Origin: Yoonia sp.
Lineage (GTDB): Bacteria; Pseudomonadota; Alphaproteobacteria; Rhodobacterales; Rhodobacteraceae
Reading direction: 5' to 3'
NCBI GenBank assembly: GCA_023955335.1
Contig: JAGSGF010000005.1
Span: 1 to 64,000, forward strand
DNA length: 64,000 nt
In this document: positions 35,423 through 45,767 of the stretch, piece after piece
Numbering within the stretch: position 1 is the first letter of the stretch
How the letters are laid out: each line of letters opens with the position of its first letter
Program-made: the position numbers and the translations under genes
Notes under the pieces: generated by a model
What the model saw: only the letters and a program-made list of their open reading frames with translations
Told to the model about the DNA's origin: nothing
The model's database searches: none

Positions 35423-37930
35423 TTAGCCATCCACGCGGATCGTTGTGTTTTTCGGATCATAGGGACTGTCTTCAACGATCTGGGCAGGCCACAGCTTGTC
35501 CTGGATTTTGACCTGCACCTTGCGGCCGACTTCGGCGACCTCTGGCTTGACGTAGCCCATACCGATGCTCTTTTCAAAAGCGACTGAATAGCCACCGGAT
35601 GTCAGACGACCAATGCGGGTGCCGTCCATATCGTACAGCGCTTCGCGGCCCCAAGGGTCGGCATCGCTTGGCCCATCAATCAACACAGTCACACATTTGG
35701 ACCGAATGCCCGTCGCGGCCATCTCGGCCTTGCCGTTGAAGTCTTTGCTTTGATCAATAAAGCGCGGCAAATCGGCCTCGGCTGGGGTCGCGTCACGGCC
35801 AAGCTCGTTGCCAAATGCACGGTATGATTTTTCTTGACGGAGCCAGTTTTGTGCACGCGCACCAACCAGCTTCATGCCGTGCGGCTCGCCTGCTTTTTCG
35901 AGCAAATCAAACAGGTAATTCTGCATCTCCATCGGGTGGTGCAATTCCCAGCCCAGCTCGCCTGTATAGGCGACACGGATCGCGTTTACCGGACACATGC
36001 CCAACTCTATCTTGCGAGCAGACAGCCACGGAAACCGTTTGTTGGACAGCGCAGTCTCAGGGTCCGCATCCTTGATCACGGCCTTCAGCACATCGCGGGA
36101 TTTCGGCCCGGCAATCGCGAACACACCCCACTGCGTTGTGACATCCTGAATTTCGATATAGCCAAATTCAGGCATCTTGTCTTCGGCTGCTTTGCGCAAG
36201 AAATCTGCGTCATATTCTGTCCAAGCACCGGCAGACACAAGGTAATAACTATCCTCGCCATTGCGCACGATCGTGTATTCAGTGCGGGTCGTGCCAAGTG
36301 ATGTCAGCGCATATGTCAGGTTGATCCGGCCGATTTTCGGCAGTTTGTTACAGGTGAACCAATCAAGGAATTGGGTTGCGCCGGGGCCTTTGACGACGTG
36401 CTTGGTAAACGCCGTTGCATCGACCAGACCGACGCCTTCGCGGATCGCTTTTGCCTCGTCCACCGCATGCTGCCACCAGCCACCACGGCGGAACGACCGT
36501 CCGTCATGATCAAAGTTATCAGGAGCATCCAACGGGCCGTAATAGTTTGGGCGTTCCCACCCGTTCACAAACCCGAACTGCGCGCCGCGCGCCACCTGAC
36601 GGTCATACGCCGGGGCAGTCCGCAGCGGGCGACACGCAGGACGTTCTTCATCAGGGTGATGCAAAACATAGACGTGATCGTAGCATTCTTCGTTCTTGCG
36701 GGCCGCAAATTCGGTGGTCATCCAATTTTGGGAATACCGCTTGGGGTCAAGCGATGCCATGTCGATTTCGGCCTCGCCATCGACCATCATCTGGGCAAGG
36801 TAATACCCCGTGCCACCAGCAGCAGTGATCCCAAACGAGAACCCTTCAGCCAACCACATATTGCGCAAACCAGGCGCAGGGCCAACCAGCGGATTGCCAT
36901 CCGGTGTATAGCAAATCGGGCCGTTGAAATCGTCTTTCAGGCCACATTCTTCACAAGATGGCACGCGGTGGATCATCGCCATATACTGTTCTTCGATACG
37001 CTCTAAATCGAGCTGGAACAGATCGGCCCGAAAGCTGTCTGGCACACCGTATTCAAACACAGCAGGGGCGTTCTTCTCGTACACACCCAAGATCCAGCCA
37101 CCACGTTCTTCGCGGACATAAGACTGAGCATCGGCGTCACGAACAACCGGATGCTCGGCATTGCCAGCGGCACGGTATGCGACCAGAGCGGGGTCCTGAT
37201 CCATCACGATGAACTGATGTTCAACAGGGATCGCAGGCATCTTGATGCCCAGCATCTTGGCGGTGCGCTGCACGTGGTTGCCAGACGCGGTCACAACGTG
37301 TTCGGCAGTGATGACGACCTGCTCTTCAGATGGCACAAGGTTGCCGCCCTTTTCCACCATCTTGGTGCAGGTGACTTCCCAATGGGTACCGTTCCAATGG
37401 AACGCATCAGCCTGCCATTTGCGTTCGATCACAACACCGCGCTGACGGGCACCCTTGGCCATCGCCATCGTCATATCAGCGGGGTTAATATAGCCGTCAG
37501 TCTCGTGATAAATCGCGCCCTTCAAGTCTTCGGTGCGGATCAGGGGCCAGCGGTCTTTTATCTGCGCAGGGGTCAGCCATTCGTAAGGCACATCGCAGGT
37601 TTCGGCGATAGACGCATACAGCTTGTACTCGTCCATACGCTCTTCTGTTTGGGCCATGCGCAGGTTGCCAACAACAGCGAAACCTGCGTTCAGGCCAGTT
37701 TCCTCCTCAAGCGATTTATAGAAATCGACCGAGTATTTGTGGATATGCGTCGTGGCGAACGACATGTTGAACAACGGCAGCAATCCAGCCGCGTGCCATG
37801 TGGACCCAGAGGTCAGCTCGTCACGTTCAAGCAATACAACATCATCCCAGCCAGCCTTGGCCAAGTGATAGGCAATGGAGGTTCCGACGGCACCACCGCC
37901 GACGACAAGTGCTTTGACATTGGTTTTCAT
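35423..37930 (-). CDS. FAD-dependent dehydrogenase with C-terminal GcvT domain (second paralogue)
   Basis: This 835-residue protein has the same plan as the one at 4208: VVGGGAVGTSIAYHLA, SGSTWHAAGLLP with the His expected to bind FAD covalently, an FAO middle region and a folate-binding GcvT domain in the last 400 residues. Sequence outside motifs differs clearly from the first, so substrates probably differ. Relatives include dimethylglycine and sarcosine dehydrogenases. It is transcribed alone, divergent from panC. A role in using glycine betaine breakdown products is plausible but inferred. Confidence 0.9.
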   Translation of the reverse strand: MKTNVKALVVGGGAVGTSIAYHLAKAGWDDVVLLERDELTSGSTWHAAGLLPLFNMSFATTHIHKYSVDFYKSLEEETGLNAGFAVVGNLRMAQTEERMDEYKLYASIAETCDVPYEWLTPAQIKDRWPLIRTEDLKGAIYHETDGYINPADMTMAMAKGARQRGVVIERKWQADAFHWNGTHWEVTCTKMVEKGGNLVPSEEQVVITAEHVVTASGNHVQRTAKMLGIKMPAIPVEHQFIVMDQDPALVAYRAAGNAEHPVVRDADAQSYVREERGGWILGVYEKNAPAVFEYGVPDSFRADLFQLDLERIEEQYMAMIHRVPSCEECGLKDDFNGPICYTPDGNPLVGPAPGLRNMWLAEGFSFGITAAGGTGYYLAQMMVDGEAEIDMASLDPKRYSQNWMTTEFAARKNEECYDHVYVLHHPDEERPACRPLRTAPAYDRQVARGAQFGFVNGWERPNYYGPLDAPDNFDHDGRSFRRGGWWQHAVDEAKAIREGVGLVDATAFTKHVVKGPGATQFLDWFTCNKLPKIGRINLTYALTSLGTTRTEYTIVRNGEDSYYLVSAGAWTEYDADFLRKAAEDKMPEFGYIEIQDVTTQWGVFAIAGPKSRDVLKAVIKDADPETALSNKRFPWLSARKIELGMCPVNAIRVAYTGELGWELHHPMEMQNYLFDLLEKAGEPHGMKLVGARAQNWLRQEKSYRAFGNELGRDATPAEADLPRFIDQSKDFNGKAEMAATGIRSKCVTVLIDGPSDADPWGREALYDMDGTRIGRLTSGGYSVAFEKSIGMGYVKPEVAEVGRKVQVKIQDKLWPAQIVEDSPYDPKNTTIRVDG

Positions 37931-38100
37931 GGCCGATTCCTAACAGGGGCTGGGTATTGGCCACAAGATGCGTCAAAAATGCGGACCTCTCACAGAACCA
38001 GCCGACCCCTTTGCGCACGATTGCGACAGGGCGCAAGGTCTTGATGCGACACGGCCCGCAGCCTATGCAGGTATAACGCGCTTCAAAGGGACCAAAGCCG

Positions 38101-38940
38101 ATGCAAATTTGCCGGACCATCGCAGATATTCGGGCAGCCGTGGCGGACATGCGCGCGGCAGGCACCATAGGGCTTGTAACCACGATGGGCGCATTACACG
38201 CGGGCCACATGGCGCTGGTCAACGCGGCATCAACGCATCCCAATGTGGTCGCGACGATCTTTGTGAACCCGACCCAGTTTGGAAACGCATCGGATCTCGA
38301 CACATACCCGCGCACCGAAGAGGCGGACCTGGCTCTGCTGGAACAGGCCGGAGTCACCGCCGTTTTCATTCCGTCCGTCGATGAAATTTACCCCGAAGGC
38401 GAAGAAACCATTGTCGAGACAACCCATCTTGCACAGGTGTTTCACGGGTTGGTCCGGCCCGGACATTACCGCGGCGTTGCCACTGTGGTAACCAAGCTAT
38501 TCAACATCATCGGCCCTGATGCGGCCTATTTTGGCGAGAAAGATTATCAGCAGCTCGCTGTGATCCGCACCATGGTCCGAGACCTGCATACACCGGTCAC
38601 AATTCACGGCGTGCCAACCGTACGTGAAGCGGACGGTCTGGCTATGTCATCGCGCAACGTGCGGCTGCCCCCTGCTGATCGCGCAGCTGCGCCCATCCTG
38701 ATTGCGTCTCTTACCGCCGCCGAGGCCTTGTTAAAATCTGGTGAAACAGTTGAAGCAGCAATCGACGCCATCGTGGCCACAATCACCACGGAACCCCTTG
38801 CCACGCTGGGGGCAGTCGATATCGTGGACCCCACAACATTTGCCCCTGCCACTGGGATTCCAACTGGTCCCGTGGGCATCATGATTTCCGCCAGCTTTGG
38901 CGACGTCATGTTGATCGACCAAAAGGAAGTCACACCATGA
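38101..38940 (+). CDS. panC: Pantoate--beta-alanine ligase
   Basis: The 279-residue enzyme joins pantoate and beta-alanine with ATP in pantothenate (vitamin B5) synthesis. It has the nucleotide-binding [14 protein letters not shown] (HxGH-type), [16 protein letters not shown], and [11 protein letters not shown] (KMSKS-like loop). The start has AAAGGGA upstream. Overlaps panB by 4 bases. The order panC-panB differs from the more common panB-panC order. Confidence 0.96.
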   Translation: MQICRTIADIRAAVADMRAAGTIGLVTTMGALHAGHMALVNAASTHPNVVATIFVNPTQFGNASDLDTYPRTEEADLALLEQAGVTAVFIPSVDEIYPEGEETIVETTHLAQVFHGLVRPGHYRGVATVVTKLFNIIGPDAAYFGEKDYQQLAVIRTMVRDLHTPVTIHGVPTVREADGLAMSSRNVRLPPADRAAAPILIASLTAAEALLKSGETVEAAIDAIVATITTEPLATLGAVDIVDPTTFAPATGIPTGPVGIMISASFGDVMLIDQKEVTP

Positions 38941-39749
38941 GCACCCAATCCGAAAAAATCCGCCGCAATACCGTCCCGCAAATCGCAGGGCGTAAAGGCG
39001 GCGACCCCATCGTCAGCCTCACGAGTTATCACGCGCACACGGCTGCAATTGTGGACAAATACGCGGATTTCATCCTTGTTGGTGACAGCCTTGGCATGGT
39101 CATGCATGGCATGGAAAGCACCGTGGGTGTTCCGCTTGATCTGATGATCATGCACGGCAAGGCCGTGGTGCGCGGCACGCAAAAAGCGCTGATCGTGGTC
39201 GACATGCCTTTTGGGTCCTATGAAGAATCCCCAAACATGGCCTTCCGCAACGCAGCAAGGATCATGAAGGAAACGTCGTGTGGGGCGGTTAAGCTTGAAG
39301 GCGGCGCGCGCATGGCCGAGACGATCAAATTCCTTGTGGAACGCGGCATCCCTGTGATGGCCCACATCGGCCTGACACCGCAATCTAGCCACGTCATGGG
39401 CGGGTTCAAAACCCAAGGCCGCGATGAAGATACATGGACGGCACACATCGCCGACGCACATGCGGTAACGGACGCGGGCGCATTCGCCGTTGTGCTTGAA
39501 GGTATGGTTGAGCCGCTTGCGTCAAAGATCACCAAACAGGTCGCCATCCCCACCATCGGGATCGGTGCATCCGCAGATTGCGACGGGCAAATTCTGGTGC
39601 TGGAAGACATGCTTGGCATGAACCCGTGGACCCCGAAGTTTGTGAAAGTCTACGGATCGCTTGGGCCGATGATAGAGGAGAGCGTCAAACGCTACGCCGA
39701 AGATGTCAAAGACCGCTCTTTTCCATCAGAAGACGAAGTGTACCGCTAA
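38937..39749 (+). CDS. panB: 3-methyl-2-oxobutanoate hydroxymethyltransferase
   Basis: This 270-residue barrel enzyme transfers a one-carbon unit from methylene-tetrahydrofolate to ketoisovalerate to make ketopantoate. Motifs include [32 protein letters not shown] (metal-binding Asp), [21 protein letters not shown] and [14 protein letters not shown]. It follows panC directly. A weak 7-base inverted repeat (39793-39812) lies after the stop but lacks a T tract. Confidence 0.96.
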   Translation: MSTQSEKIRRNTVPQIAGRKGGDPIVSLTSYHAHTAAIVDKYADFILVGDSLGMVMHGMESTVGVPLDLMIMHGKAVVRGTQKALIVVDMPFGSYEESPNMAFRNAARIMKETSCGAVKLEGGARMAETIKFLVERGIPVMAHIGLTPQSSHVMGGFKTQGRDEDTWTAHIADAHAVTDAGAFAVVLEGMVEPLASKITKQVAIPTIGIGASADCDGQILVLEDMLGMNPWTPKFVKVYGSLGPMIEESVKRYAEDVKDRSFPSEDEVYR

Positions 39750-39886
39750 ATCTGGTAGTCCTCAGCGGTATCAACGGACCAAATATAAAGGCGAGAAGAA
39801 AAATATCTTCTCCCCTCGAAATTGCGGCATTTATGTGTTAGGTTGTTGGTATCGCTCGTTAGAAGCGAACTTTGAGGAGAACAGAA

Positions 39887-40039
39887 ATGACCCGATCGAC
39901 CCTGCTTGCGCTTGTCGCAATGTCGGTACTGGGCGCCTGTATGGACGCCCAAGGCTCTTATATAGCTGGCCGTGCTGACAATGATATGCTCCGCTTTTCC
40001 GCATCAAATTACGTGCTGACACTCGAAGACGGCCACTAA
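39887..40039 (+). CDS. Very small predicted lipoprotein
   Basis: A 50-codon frame with start ATG 39887, a good ribosome site (GAGGAG, 39874-39879) and stop TAA at 40037. The product starts MTRSTLLALVAMSVLGAC, a lipoprotein signal with Cys18 in the lipobox VLGAC. The mature peptide is only about 33 residues, ending LTLEDGH. No family is recognised. It sits between panB and the bidirectional hairpin at 40053. Small surface lipoproteins of this size are easily missed. Confidence 0.6.
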   Translation: MTRSTLLALVAMSVLGACMDAQGSYIAGRADNDMLRFSASNYVLTLEDGH

Positions 40040-40052
40040 TCCTTGTGCCATG

Positions 40053-40087
40053 AAAAAAGGCCCACTGCGTGTCGCAGGCGGGCCCTT
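40053..40087. terminator. Bidirectional terminator
   Basis: GGCCC-A-CTGCG and CGCAG-GC-GGGCC form a strong stem with a 3-base loop. Reading leftward it is followed by six Ts, a good terminator for the 2-hydroxyacid dehydrogenase gene; reading rightward it is followed by a weaker CTTTG and may stop transcription of the small lipoprotein gene. Confidence 0.8.
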
Positions 40088-40095
40088 TGTCGTAG

Positions 40096-41082
40096 CTATA
40101 GCATTGCAGGCACAACCAAATCAGGGGGTCTGTGACCGTCAGCAAACGTCTTAATGTTGATGATAACCTTCTCACCCATCTCGACGCGCCCCTCGATAGT
40201 CGCCGATCCCATATGCGGCAGTAGCACCACATTAGGCAGTTCCTTCAGCCGTGGATTGATTTCATGCGCCTTTTCGAACACATCCAAACCAGCGCCCGCC
40301 AATTCACCGGCACGGATCATGCGGGTCAGCGCATTCTCGTCCACGACCTCGCCACGGGACGTGTTCACCAACACGGCATCCGGCTTCATCAGCTTTAGCC
40401 GACGGGCGTTCATCAAATGAAACGTAGACGGGGTGTGCGGGCAGTTAACGGACAGCACATCCATACGGGCCACCATCTGATCCAGACTTTCCCAATACGT
40501 CGCATCCAGCGCCTGTTCGACATCGGGACGCAAGCGTTTGCGGTTATGATAGTGGATCTGCATGCCAAAGGCGGCTGCACGGCGGGCGACCGCCTGCCCA
40601 ATGCGGCCCATGCCCAGAATACCCAAGCGGCGACCACCAATCCGGCCTCCGAGCATCGCGGTCGGGCTCCATCCTGCCCAATCGTCACCCTGCATAACGC
40701 GCAGACCTTCGGGAATGCGGCGGGTCACCGCCAAAATCAACGCAAGCGTCATATCCGCAGTATCGTCCGTGGTCACACCGGGCGTGTTGGACACCTGAAT
40801 ACCGCGCTGACGGGCAGTGGATACGTCAATGTTATCCACGCCGGCACCATAGTTGGCGATCAATCGCAAACGTTCACCGGCACCCGCCAATAAGCCCGCA
40901 TCAATCTGATCCGTAATCGTGGGAACCAGAATATCGGCGGTTTTCATGGCATCAGCCAATTCATCACGCGTCATCGGCGTGTCATCATCACGCAAACGTA
41001 CATCAAACAGCTCGCAAAGGCGCGTCTCGACGACATCGGGCAACCGTCGCGTCACGACAACACTTAAATGTTTACCTGGCAT
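40096..41082 (-). CDS. D-2-hydroxyacid dehydrogenase (glyoxylate/hydroxypyruvate reductase type)
   Basis: The 328-residue enzyme has an NAD(P)-binding Rossmann motif (LGILGMGRIGQAVARR), the substrate arginine in LVNTSRGEVVDE, the catalytic Glu region and His in LLPHMGSAT. IANYGAGVDNIDV and NTPGVTTDDTADM match the glyoxylate/hydroxypyruvate reductase group. ATG 41082 with AAAAGGAGCAT upstream is chosen over a longer frame from 41151. Monocistronic, ending in the hairpin at 40053. Precise substrate not known. Confidence 0.9.
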   Translation of the reverse strand: MPGKHLSVVVTRRLPDVVETRLCELFDVRLRDDDTPMTRDELADAMKTADILVPTITDQIDAGLLAGAGERLRLIANYGAGVDNIDVSTARQRGIQVSNTPGVTTDDTADMTLALILAVTRRIPEGLRVMQGDDWAGWSPTAMLGGRIGGRRLGILGMGRIGQAVARRAAAFGMQIHYHNRKRLRPDVEQALDATYWESLDQMVARMDVLSVNCPHTPSTFHLMNARRLKLMKPDAVLVNTSRGEVVDENALTRMIRAGELAGAGLDVFEKAHEINPRLKELPNVVLLPHMGSATIEGRVEMGEKVIINIKTFADGHRPPDLVVPAML

Positions 41083-41182
41083 GGGATGCTCCTTTTCGTT
41101 TTCATATTGTCCACTTCCTGTCAGGTTGCAAGATACAGACGCGAGGCACAAGAACCCGCGCAGAAAAACGAGCAGAATTCAC

Positions 41183-41686
41183 ATGTTACGATCCATTTTT
41201 GGCTTGATCAAAGTCGGCTGTCTGGCGCTATTGTGCGCAAACGCAGCCTATGCCGATAAACTTGGCCCTGAGACCAACTTGCCGATGCCGCGGTACGTGT
41301 CGCTCAAAGCATCCGAAAGCAACGTCCGGCGTGGGCCATCACTATCGCACCGGATCGACTGGGTGTTCAAACGACGCAATATGCCGCTGCAAGTCGTGGC
41401 GGAATACGGGCACTGGCGGCGTGTTGTCGATCGCGACGGCCTTGGCGGCTGGGTCCATTACACAATGCTATCGGGCGCGCGGACCGTAATTATCGACCAA
41501 GACATGCTGGTGCTGCGGGCCCGCCCCGATATCGCATCGACCGAAAACGCAGTGATCGAAGCGGGCGTCATCGCACGCCTTGGAGAATGCAACCCCGAAT
41601 GGTGCCGCCTGACGGCTGGTGGCTATAGAGGCTGGGCGCAGAAATCCGTGCTGTGGGGTGTAATGCCTGACGAATTGCGCGACTAA
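41183..41686 (+). CDS. Secreted SH3-domain protein
   Basis: This 167-residue protein has a signal peptide (MLRSIFGLIKVGCLALLCA, cleavage after AYA) and two bacterial SH3-like repeats: the first around LKASESNVRRGPSLSHRIDW with WRRVVDRDGLGGWVHYT, the second around LVLRARPDIAS with WCRLTAGGYRGWAQKS. Such domains bind cell-wall peptides. Each half ends in a Gly-Trp pattern typical of SH3 type 3. The start is the ATG at 41183. The CDF transporter gene follows after 22 bases. Confidence 0.85.
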   Translation: MLRSIFGLIKVGCLALLCANAAYADKLGPETNLPMPRYVSLKASESNVRRGPSLSHRIDWVFKRRNMPLQVVAEYGHWRRVVDRDGLGGWVHYTMLSGARTVIIDQDMLVLRARPDIASTENAVIEAGVIARLGECNPEWCRLTAGGYRGWAQKSVLWGVMPDELRD

Positions 41687-41708
41687 GCCCAAAAGGCTAA
41701 ACACCCCA

Positions 41709-42614
41709 ATGACCATATCAAACACCAACCGCTTGAACCTGTCCGCAGGGCTGCTGTCCGTAACCGTGGCGCTGGTGCTGGTCGTGGCAAAGCTTTGGGC
41801 GCTGGGACAAACAGGGTCACTCGCAATCGCGGCCACTTTGGCTGATAGTGCGATGGACCTGATGATGTCGCTCGGTGGGCTTGCAGCCATCGCCTATGCG
41901 GCCAAACCCGCAGACGACGATCATAACTTTGGACACACCAGCGCCGAAGACCTCGCAGCCCTTGGGCAGTCCTTGTTCATCTTGATCTCGGCCAGCGTTA
42001 TCGCGGTTGCGGCAGTCCTGCGACTGCTCGACGACGACGTTAGTCTGCCGGAACGAGAATCCAGCGGCATGGCCGTCGCACTGTTTGCAATCATCGTGAC
42101 CCTTGGCTTGGTCGCATGGCAACGGCGCGTCGCACGGATCACAGGTAACAAAGTGGTAAAGGCCGATAGCTTGCACTACCTCGGTGACCTGATCCCGAAC
42201 CTTGGCGCGATCATCGCATTGTTTGCGTCATCGCGTTTTGGGCTGGGATACGTCGATAGCGTCGTGGCCCTTGGGGCTGCAGCGATCCTTGCAGTCGGCG
42301 CCGTGCGCATCGGAAAAACCGCATGGGACGCGCTGATGGACCGGCAAGCCGACCCCGAAATGATCGCAGGGATCGAGGCCATTGTCGACGGGTTCCCCGG
42401 CGTGCACGGCTACCACGACCTCAAGACGCGGGTCGCGGGCAGCCGTGTGTTTGTGAACATCCACATCGAACTCGACGGGTCGCAGACATTGGACGAAGCA
42501 CATGCCATCGGTGCCGCGCTCCGTCGCGCCGTGATCGTCGCCTACCCGCGCGCGGATGTGCTGATCCACCAAGACCCTTTTGGCGTGGAAAAGCACCCCG
42601 ACGACACGCGCTGA
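41709..42614 (+). CDS. Cation diffusion facilitator family transporter
   Basis: The 301-residue inner-membrane protein has six hydrophobic segments and the CDF metal-site residues: Asp in TLADSAMDLM and the HYLGDLIPN motif of TM5, followed by a cytoplasmic ferredoxin-like domain (VDGFPGVHGYHDLKTR, FVNIHIELDG). It exports divalent metals such as Zn2+, Fe2+ or Mn2+ in exchange for protons. It is FieF-like, but the metal cannot be read. Its stop abuts the convergent M3 peptidase gene. Confidence 0.9.
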   Translation: MTISNTNRLNLSAGLLSVTVALVLVVAKLWALGQTGSLAIAATLADSAMDLMMSLGGLAAIAYAAKPADDDHNFGHTSAEDLAALGQSLFILISASVIAVAAVLRLLDDDVSLPERESSGMAVALFAIIVTLGLVAWQRRVARITGNKVVKADSLHYLGDLIPNLGAIIALFASSRFGLGYVDSVVALGAAAILAVGAVRIGKTAWDALMDRQADPEMIAGIEAIVDGFPGVHGYHDLKTRVAGSRVFVNIHIELDGSQTLDEAHAIGAALRRAVIVAYPRADVLIHQDPFGVEKHPDDTR

Positions 42615-44645
42615 TCAAGCAGCGGTTTCTGCCAATCCGCGCCCCTTGAGTAACGCCTCGACACCGGGCAAGCGACCACGGAATTGCATGTATAGTTCAG
42701 CCGCATCCACGGACCCGCCGGACGACAAAACCGTGTCCTCCAACCGCTTGGCAAGGGCAGGATCAAACGGATCGCCGATCTCTTCAAACGCGGCAAACGC
42801 ATCGGCATCCATGACCTCGGACCACATGTAAGAATAGTACCCGCAAGAGTACCCGTCGCCTGCAAAAACATGCGCAAAGTGTGGTGTTGCATGGCGCATC
42901 CGAATGGCGTGAGGCATACCAATTTCTTCAAGGATTTCGGCCTGCTTTTGCATCGGATCAGCAGGCGGCGTTCCATCATGGAACCCGAGGTCCACAAGTG
43001 CAGACGCCACATATTCAACCGTACTGAACCCCATGTCATAGGTCGCAGCGCCCAACATCCGTTGCAGCATATCGGCAGGCATTGGCTGGCCCGTTTCAGC
43101 ATGCGTTGCGAACTCCGCCAATACCTCCGGGACCTCAAGCCAATGTTCATACAGCTGGCTCGGGAGCTCCACAAAGTCGCGCGCCACAGACGTGCCGCTG
43201 ATGCTTTCATACGTCACATCAGACAGCATCTGGTGCAGGGCATGGCCAAACTCATGAAACAACGTGCGCGCATCATCATATGACAGCAATGCGGGCGATC
43301 CCTCGGATGGTTTAGCAAAGCTGCAAACGTTCACAACATGGGGACGCACGTCGCCGTCTGCGCGGGATTGGGACCGCATCGCAGAACACCAAGCCCCGGA
43401 CCTCTTTGATCCTCTTGCGAAGTAATCACCAATGAAAACAGCGATATGCTCACCCTTGCGGGTCACTTCCCACTGGCGAGCATCAGGATGGTAAGCAGGC
43501 GCATCAATGGGTGCGAACTCCAACCCGAACAGGCGGGTCGCACAGGCAAACGATGCCTCGATCATCCGGTCCAATTGCAGATACGGCTTCAGCTCTGCCT
43601 CATCCAAATCATGCAATTCACGGCGACGCTTGGCGGAATAGTATCGCCAATCCCATGCCTCGAGTGGGCCGTCCCAACCGTCGGCATGCAGCATACGTTC
43701 AAGATGTTTCGCGTCCGCCTCAGCCGCCACTTTTGCAGGTGTCCAAACCTCCATCAACAGCTTGCGCACCGCCGCCGGATCACCGGCCATTTCAGTCTCG
43801 AGCTTATAGTCCGCAAAGGTTTCATAACCCAACAATTGGGCACGCTCATACCGCAATGCAAGGGTCTCGGCTGCAATCGCGCGGTTGTCCGTCTTGCCAC
43901 CTTTGGCGCCGCGCGCCACCCAAGCCTCATAGGCCAGTTGTCGCAAATCACGACGATCCGAAAACTGCAAAAACGGCACAATCAAAGACCGCGACAACGT
44001 GATGACAGGACCGCCCGCATCCTTCTCTTCGCCCGCTGATTTGGCGGTTGCCACAACAAATTCGGGCAATCCTGCAAGTCCATCTTTATCCAACGTCATG
44101 AACCATTCACGCTCATCGGCCAGCAGGTTTTGCACAAATTCCGTGCCCAACACAGACAGCCGCGATTTCACGTCGCGCAAACGGTCTGCCTCTGCCCCGG
44201 ATAACTGGGCACCAGCCCGCACAAACCCGCGACGGGTCAACATCAAAACGCGGGCCTGCTCGTCGGTTAAATCTAATTCATCACGGCGCGACCACAAACT
44301 CTCTACGCGCGAAAACAATGCCGTATTCGCGGTAATCCAAGATCCATATGCACTTAGCTGTGGCGCAAAATCGCGCTGCAACCCCTCACGGGCCGTGTTG
44401 CTGTCAGCACCAGCAAGCGCGTAAAACGCCCCTAAAACGCGACCTAGTTGAGTATCCGCCAATTCCAACGCAACAACTGTATTATCAAACGAAGCAGTTT
44501 CAGCATTTTCGGCGATTTGGGTGATATTCGCACGGGCCGTTTCCAACGCCGCATCAACAGCAGGCGCAAAATCAGCGTCTGAGATATCTGCAAAAGGCGG
44601 CAGCCCAAACGGCGTAGTCCAGTCGGTCAGCAGCGGGTTGGTCAT
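42615..44645 (-). CDS. M3 family metallopeptidase (oligopeptidase A / dipeptidyl carboxypeptidase)
   Basis: This 676-residue zinc peptidase has the HEFGHALH active site with a downstream Glu, and the M3 helical fold. It cleaves short peptides in the cytoplasm. Length fits PrlC/Dcp-type enzymes. The start is the ATG at 44645 (MTNPLLTDW); a longer frame from 44690 is rejected. Nothing links it functionally to its neighbours. Confidence 0.93.
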   Translation of the reverse strand: MTNPLLTDWTTPFGLPPFADISDADFAPAVDAALETARANITQIAENAETASFDNTVVALELADTQLGRVLGAFYALAGADSNTAREGLQRDFAPQLSAYGSWITANTALFSRVESLWSRRDELDLTDEQARVLMLTRRGFVRAGAQLSGAEADRLRDVKSRLSVLGTEFVQNLLADEREWFMTLDKDGLAGLPEFVVATAKSAGEEKDAGGPVITLSRSLIVPFLQFSDRRDLRQLAYEAWVARGAKGGKTDNRAIAAETLALRYERAQLLGYETFADYKLETEMAGDPAAVRKLLMEVWTPAKVAAEADAKHLERMLHADGWDGPLEAWDWRYYSAKRRRELHDLDEAELKPYLQLDRMIEASFACATRLFGLEFAPIDAPAYHPDARQWEVTRKGEHIAVFIGDYFARGSKRSGAWCSAMRSQSRADGDVRPHVVNVCSFAKPSEGSPALLSYDDARTLFHEFGHALHQMLSDVTYESISGTSVARDFVELPSQLYEHWLEVPEVLAEFATHAETGQPMPADMLQRMLGAATYDMGFSTVEYVASALVDLGFHDGTPPADPMQKQAEILEEIGMPHAIRMRHATPHFAHVFAGDGYSCGYYSYMWSEVMDADAFAAFEEIGDPFDPALAKRLEDTVLSSGGSVDAAELYMQFRGRLPGVEALLKGRGLAETAA

Positions 44646-44717
44646 GATAAATCTCCTGTTCCACCCCAAGCTAGGGCGACAACAGATCATTTGCCAGAAC
44701 CTAACCCTCGCTTTTTC

Positions 44718-45767
44718 CTAAATACTCACTTCAGTGCCGCCACATACCGCACAGGTCGGTTGGCGTTTGGCCTTCACGACCCGGACCTGGGAATACAACG
44801 CGTCATAAATCATCAACCGTCCACGCAGGCTTTCACCCGCACTTGTGATCTCTTTGACCGCTTCAAGCGCCATCATTGATCCCACAACGCCAGGCAGGGG
44901 GCCGATCACACCAGCCTCGGCGCAGGTCGGCACCAGCGCAGGGTCTGGCGCGTCAGGGAATATGCAGGCAAAACACGGCGCATCCGATGCAGGGTCATAC
45001 AAACTGATCTGCCCTTCCCATTGCGTCAATGCCGCTGCGATCAGTGGCTTGCCCAGCGCGACACAGGTCGCATTCACCAGATACCGCGTGTCGAAATTAT
45101 CGGTCCCATCAAGCACCAGATCATAGTCACCGATGATCCCGGCTGCATCCTGTGCCGTCAGGCGACGTTGATAGGGGCGCACGGTCACAAATGGATTTTG
45201 TGCCGTCATGGCATCCGCCGCCGATTGTACCTTGGGGTCACCGATCCGCGCGTCCGTATGGATGACCTGCCGCTGAAGATTGGCGTTATCAACAACGTCA
45301 TCGTCAATCACACCGATGGTGCCAACACCGGCCGCGGCCAGATACTGTAGTGCGGGCGACCCAAGCCCACCTGCCCCGACAACCAGAACCTTTGCATTGC
45401 GCAGCGCCTTTTGGCCTTGTCCACCGACCTCGCGCAAGATGATATGGCGGGCATAGCGGTCAAGTTCAGTGGCAGAAAAGCCCGCCTTCGGTGTCACAGC
45501 AGACGCGGGTTTTTCTGCCTGCTTTCGCACCATGCGCAGAAATGCACGGTACCCAAGGCCGACAGCCCAAATTCCCAGTAGCAACCCCCAAAGGCGCACA
45601 TCGCCGCCCGTCGCTTGGCGCAATGGGTTGCCGTCGGGCAGAACAAGCTGTGCCAGCACTACTGCGCCGATCAAAATGCCGATCATCGTCCAACGCGCAC
45701 GTTTTGGTGTGCCCATCGCCATGCCCGTCCCCCAAAGGACGGCAGCCATCACGAAAACAACGATCAT
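44718..45767 (-). CDS. Membrane-anchored ThiF/MoeB/HesA family protein
   Basis: The 349-residue protein has about 85 N-terminal residues with three hydrophobic segments (around 2-18, 26-43 and 57-78), then an E1-like adenylating domain: [16 protein letters not shown], the nucleotide loop [16 protein letters not shown], the Asp in [15 protein letters not shown], and the conserved Cys in [11 protein letters not shown]. Zinc cysteine pairs are CFAC and CAVC. It should adenylate the C-terminus of a ThiS/MoaD-like sulphur carrier. Soluble MoeB proteins lack the membrane part, so it may act at the inner membrane. It overlaps dut by 4 bases. Confidence 0.87.
   Translation of the reverse strand: MIVVFVMAAVLWGTGMAMGTPKRARWTMIGILIGAVVLAQLVLPDGNPLRQATGGDVRLWGLLLGIWAVGLGYRAFLRMVRKQAEKPASAVTPKAGFSATELDRYARHIILREVGGQGQKALRNAKVLVVGAGGLGSPALQYLAAAGVGTIGVIDDDVVDNANLQRQVIHTDARIGDPKVQSAADAMTAQNPFVTVRPYQRRLTAQDAAGIIGDYDLVLDGTDNFDTRYLVNATCVALGKPLIAAALTQWEGQISLYDPASDAPCFACIFPDAPDPALVPTCAEAGVIGPLPGVVGSMMALEAVKEITSAGESLRGRLMIYDALYSQVRVVKAKRQPTCAVCGGTEVSI

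Noticed and set aside
39793-39812. GAGAAGA/TCTTCTC inverted repeat as the panB terminator
   Set aside because: It is AT-rich and not followed by a T tract; kept only as a note under panB.
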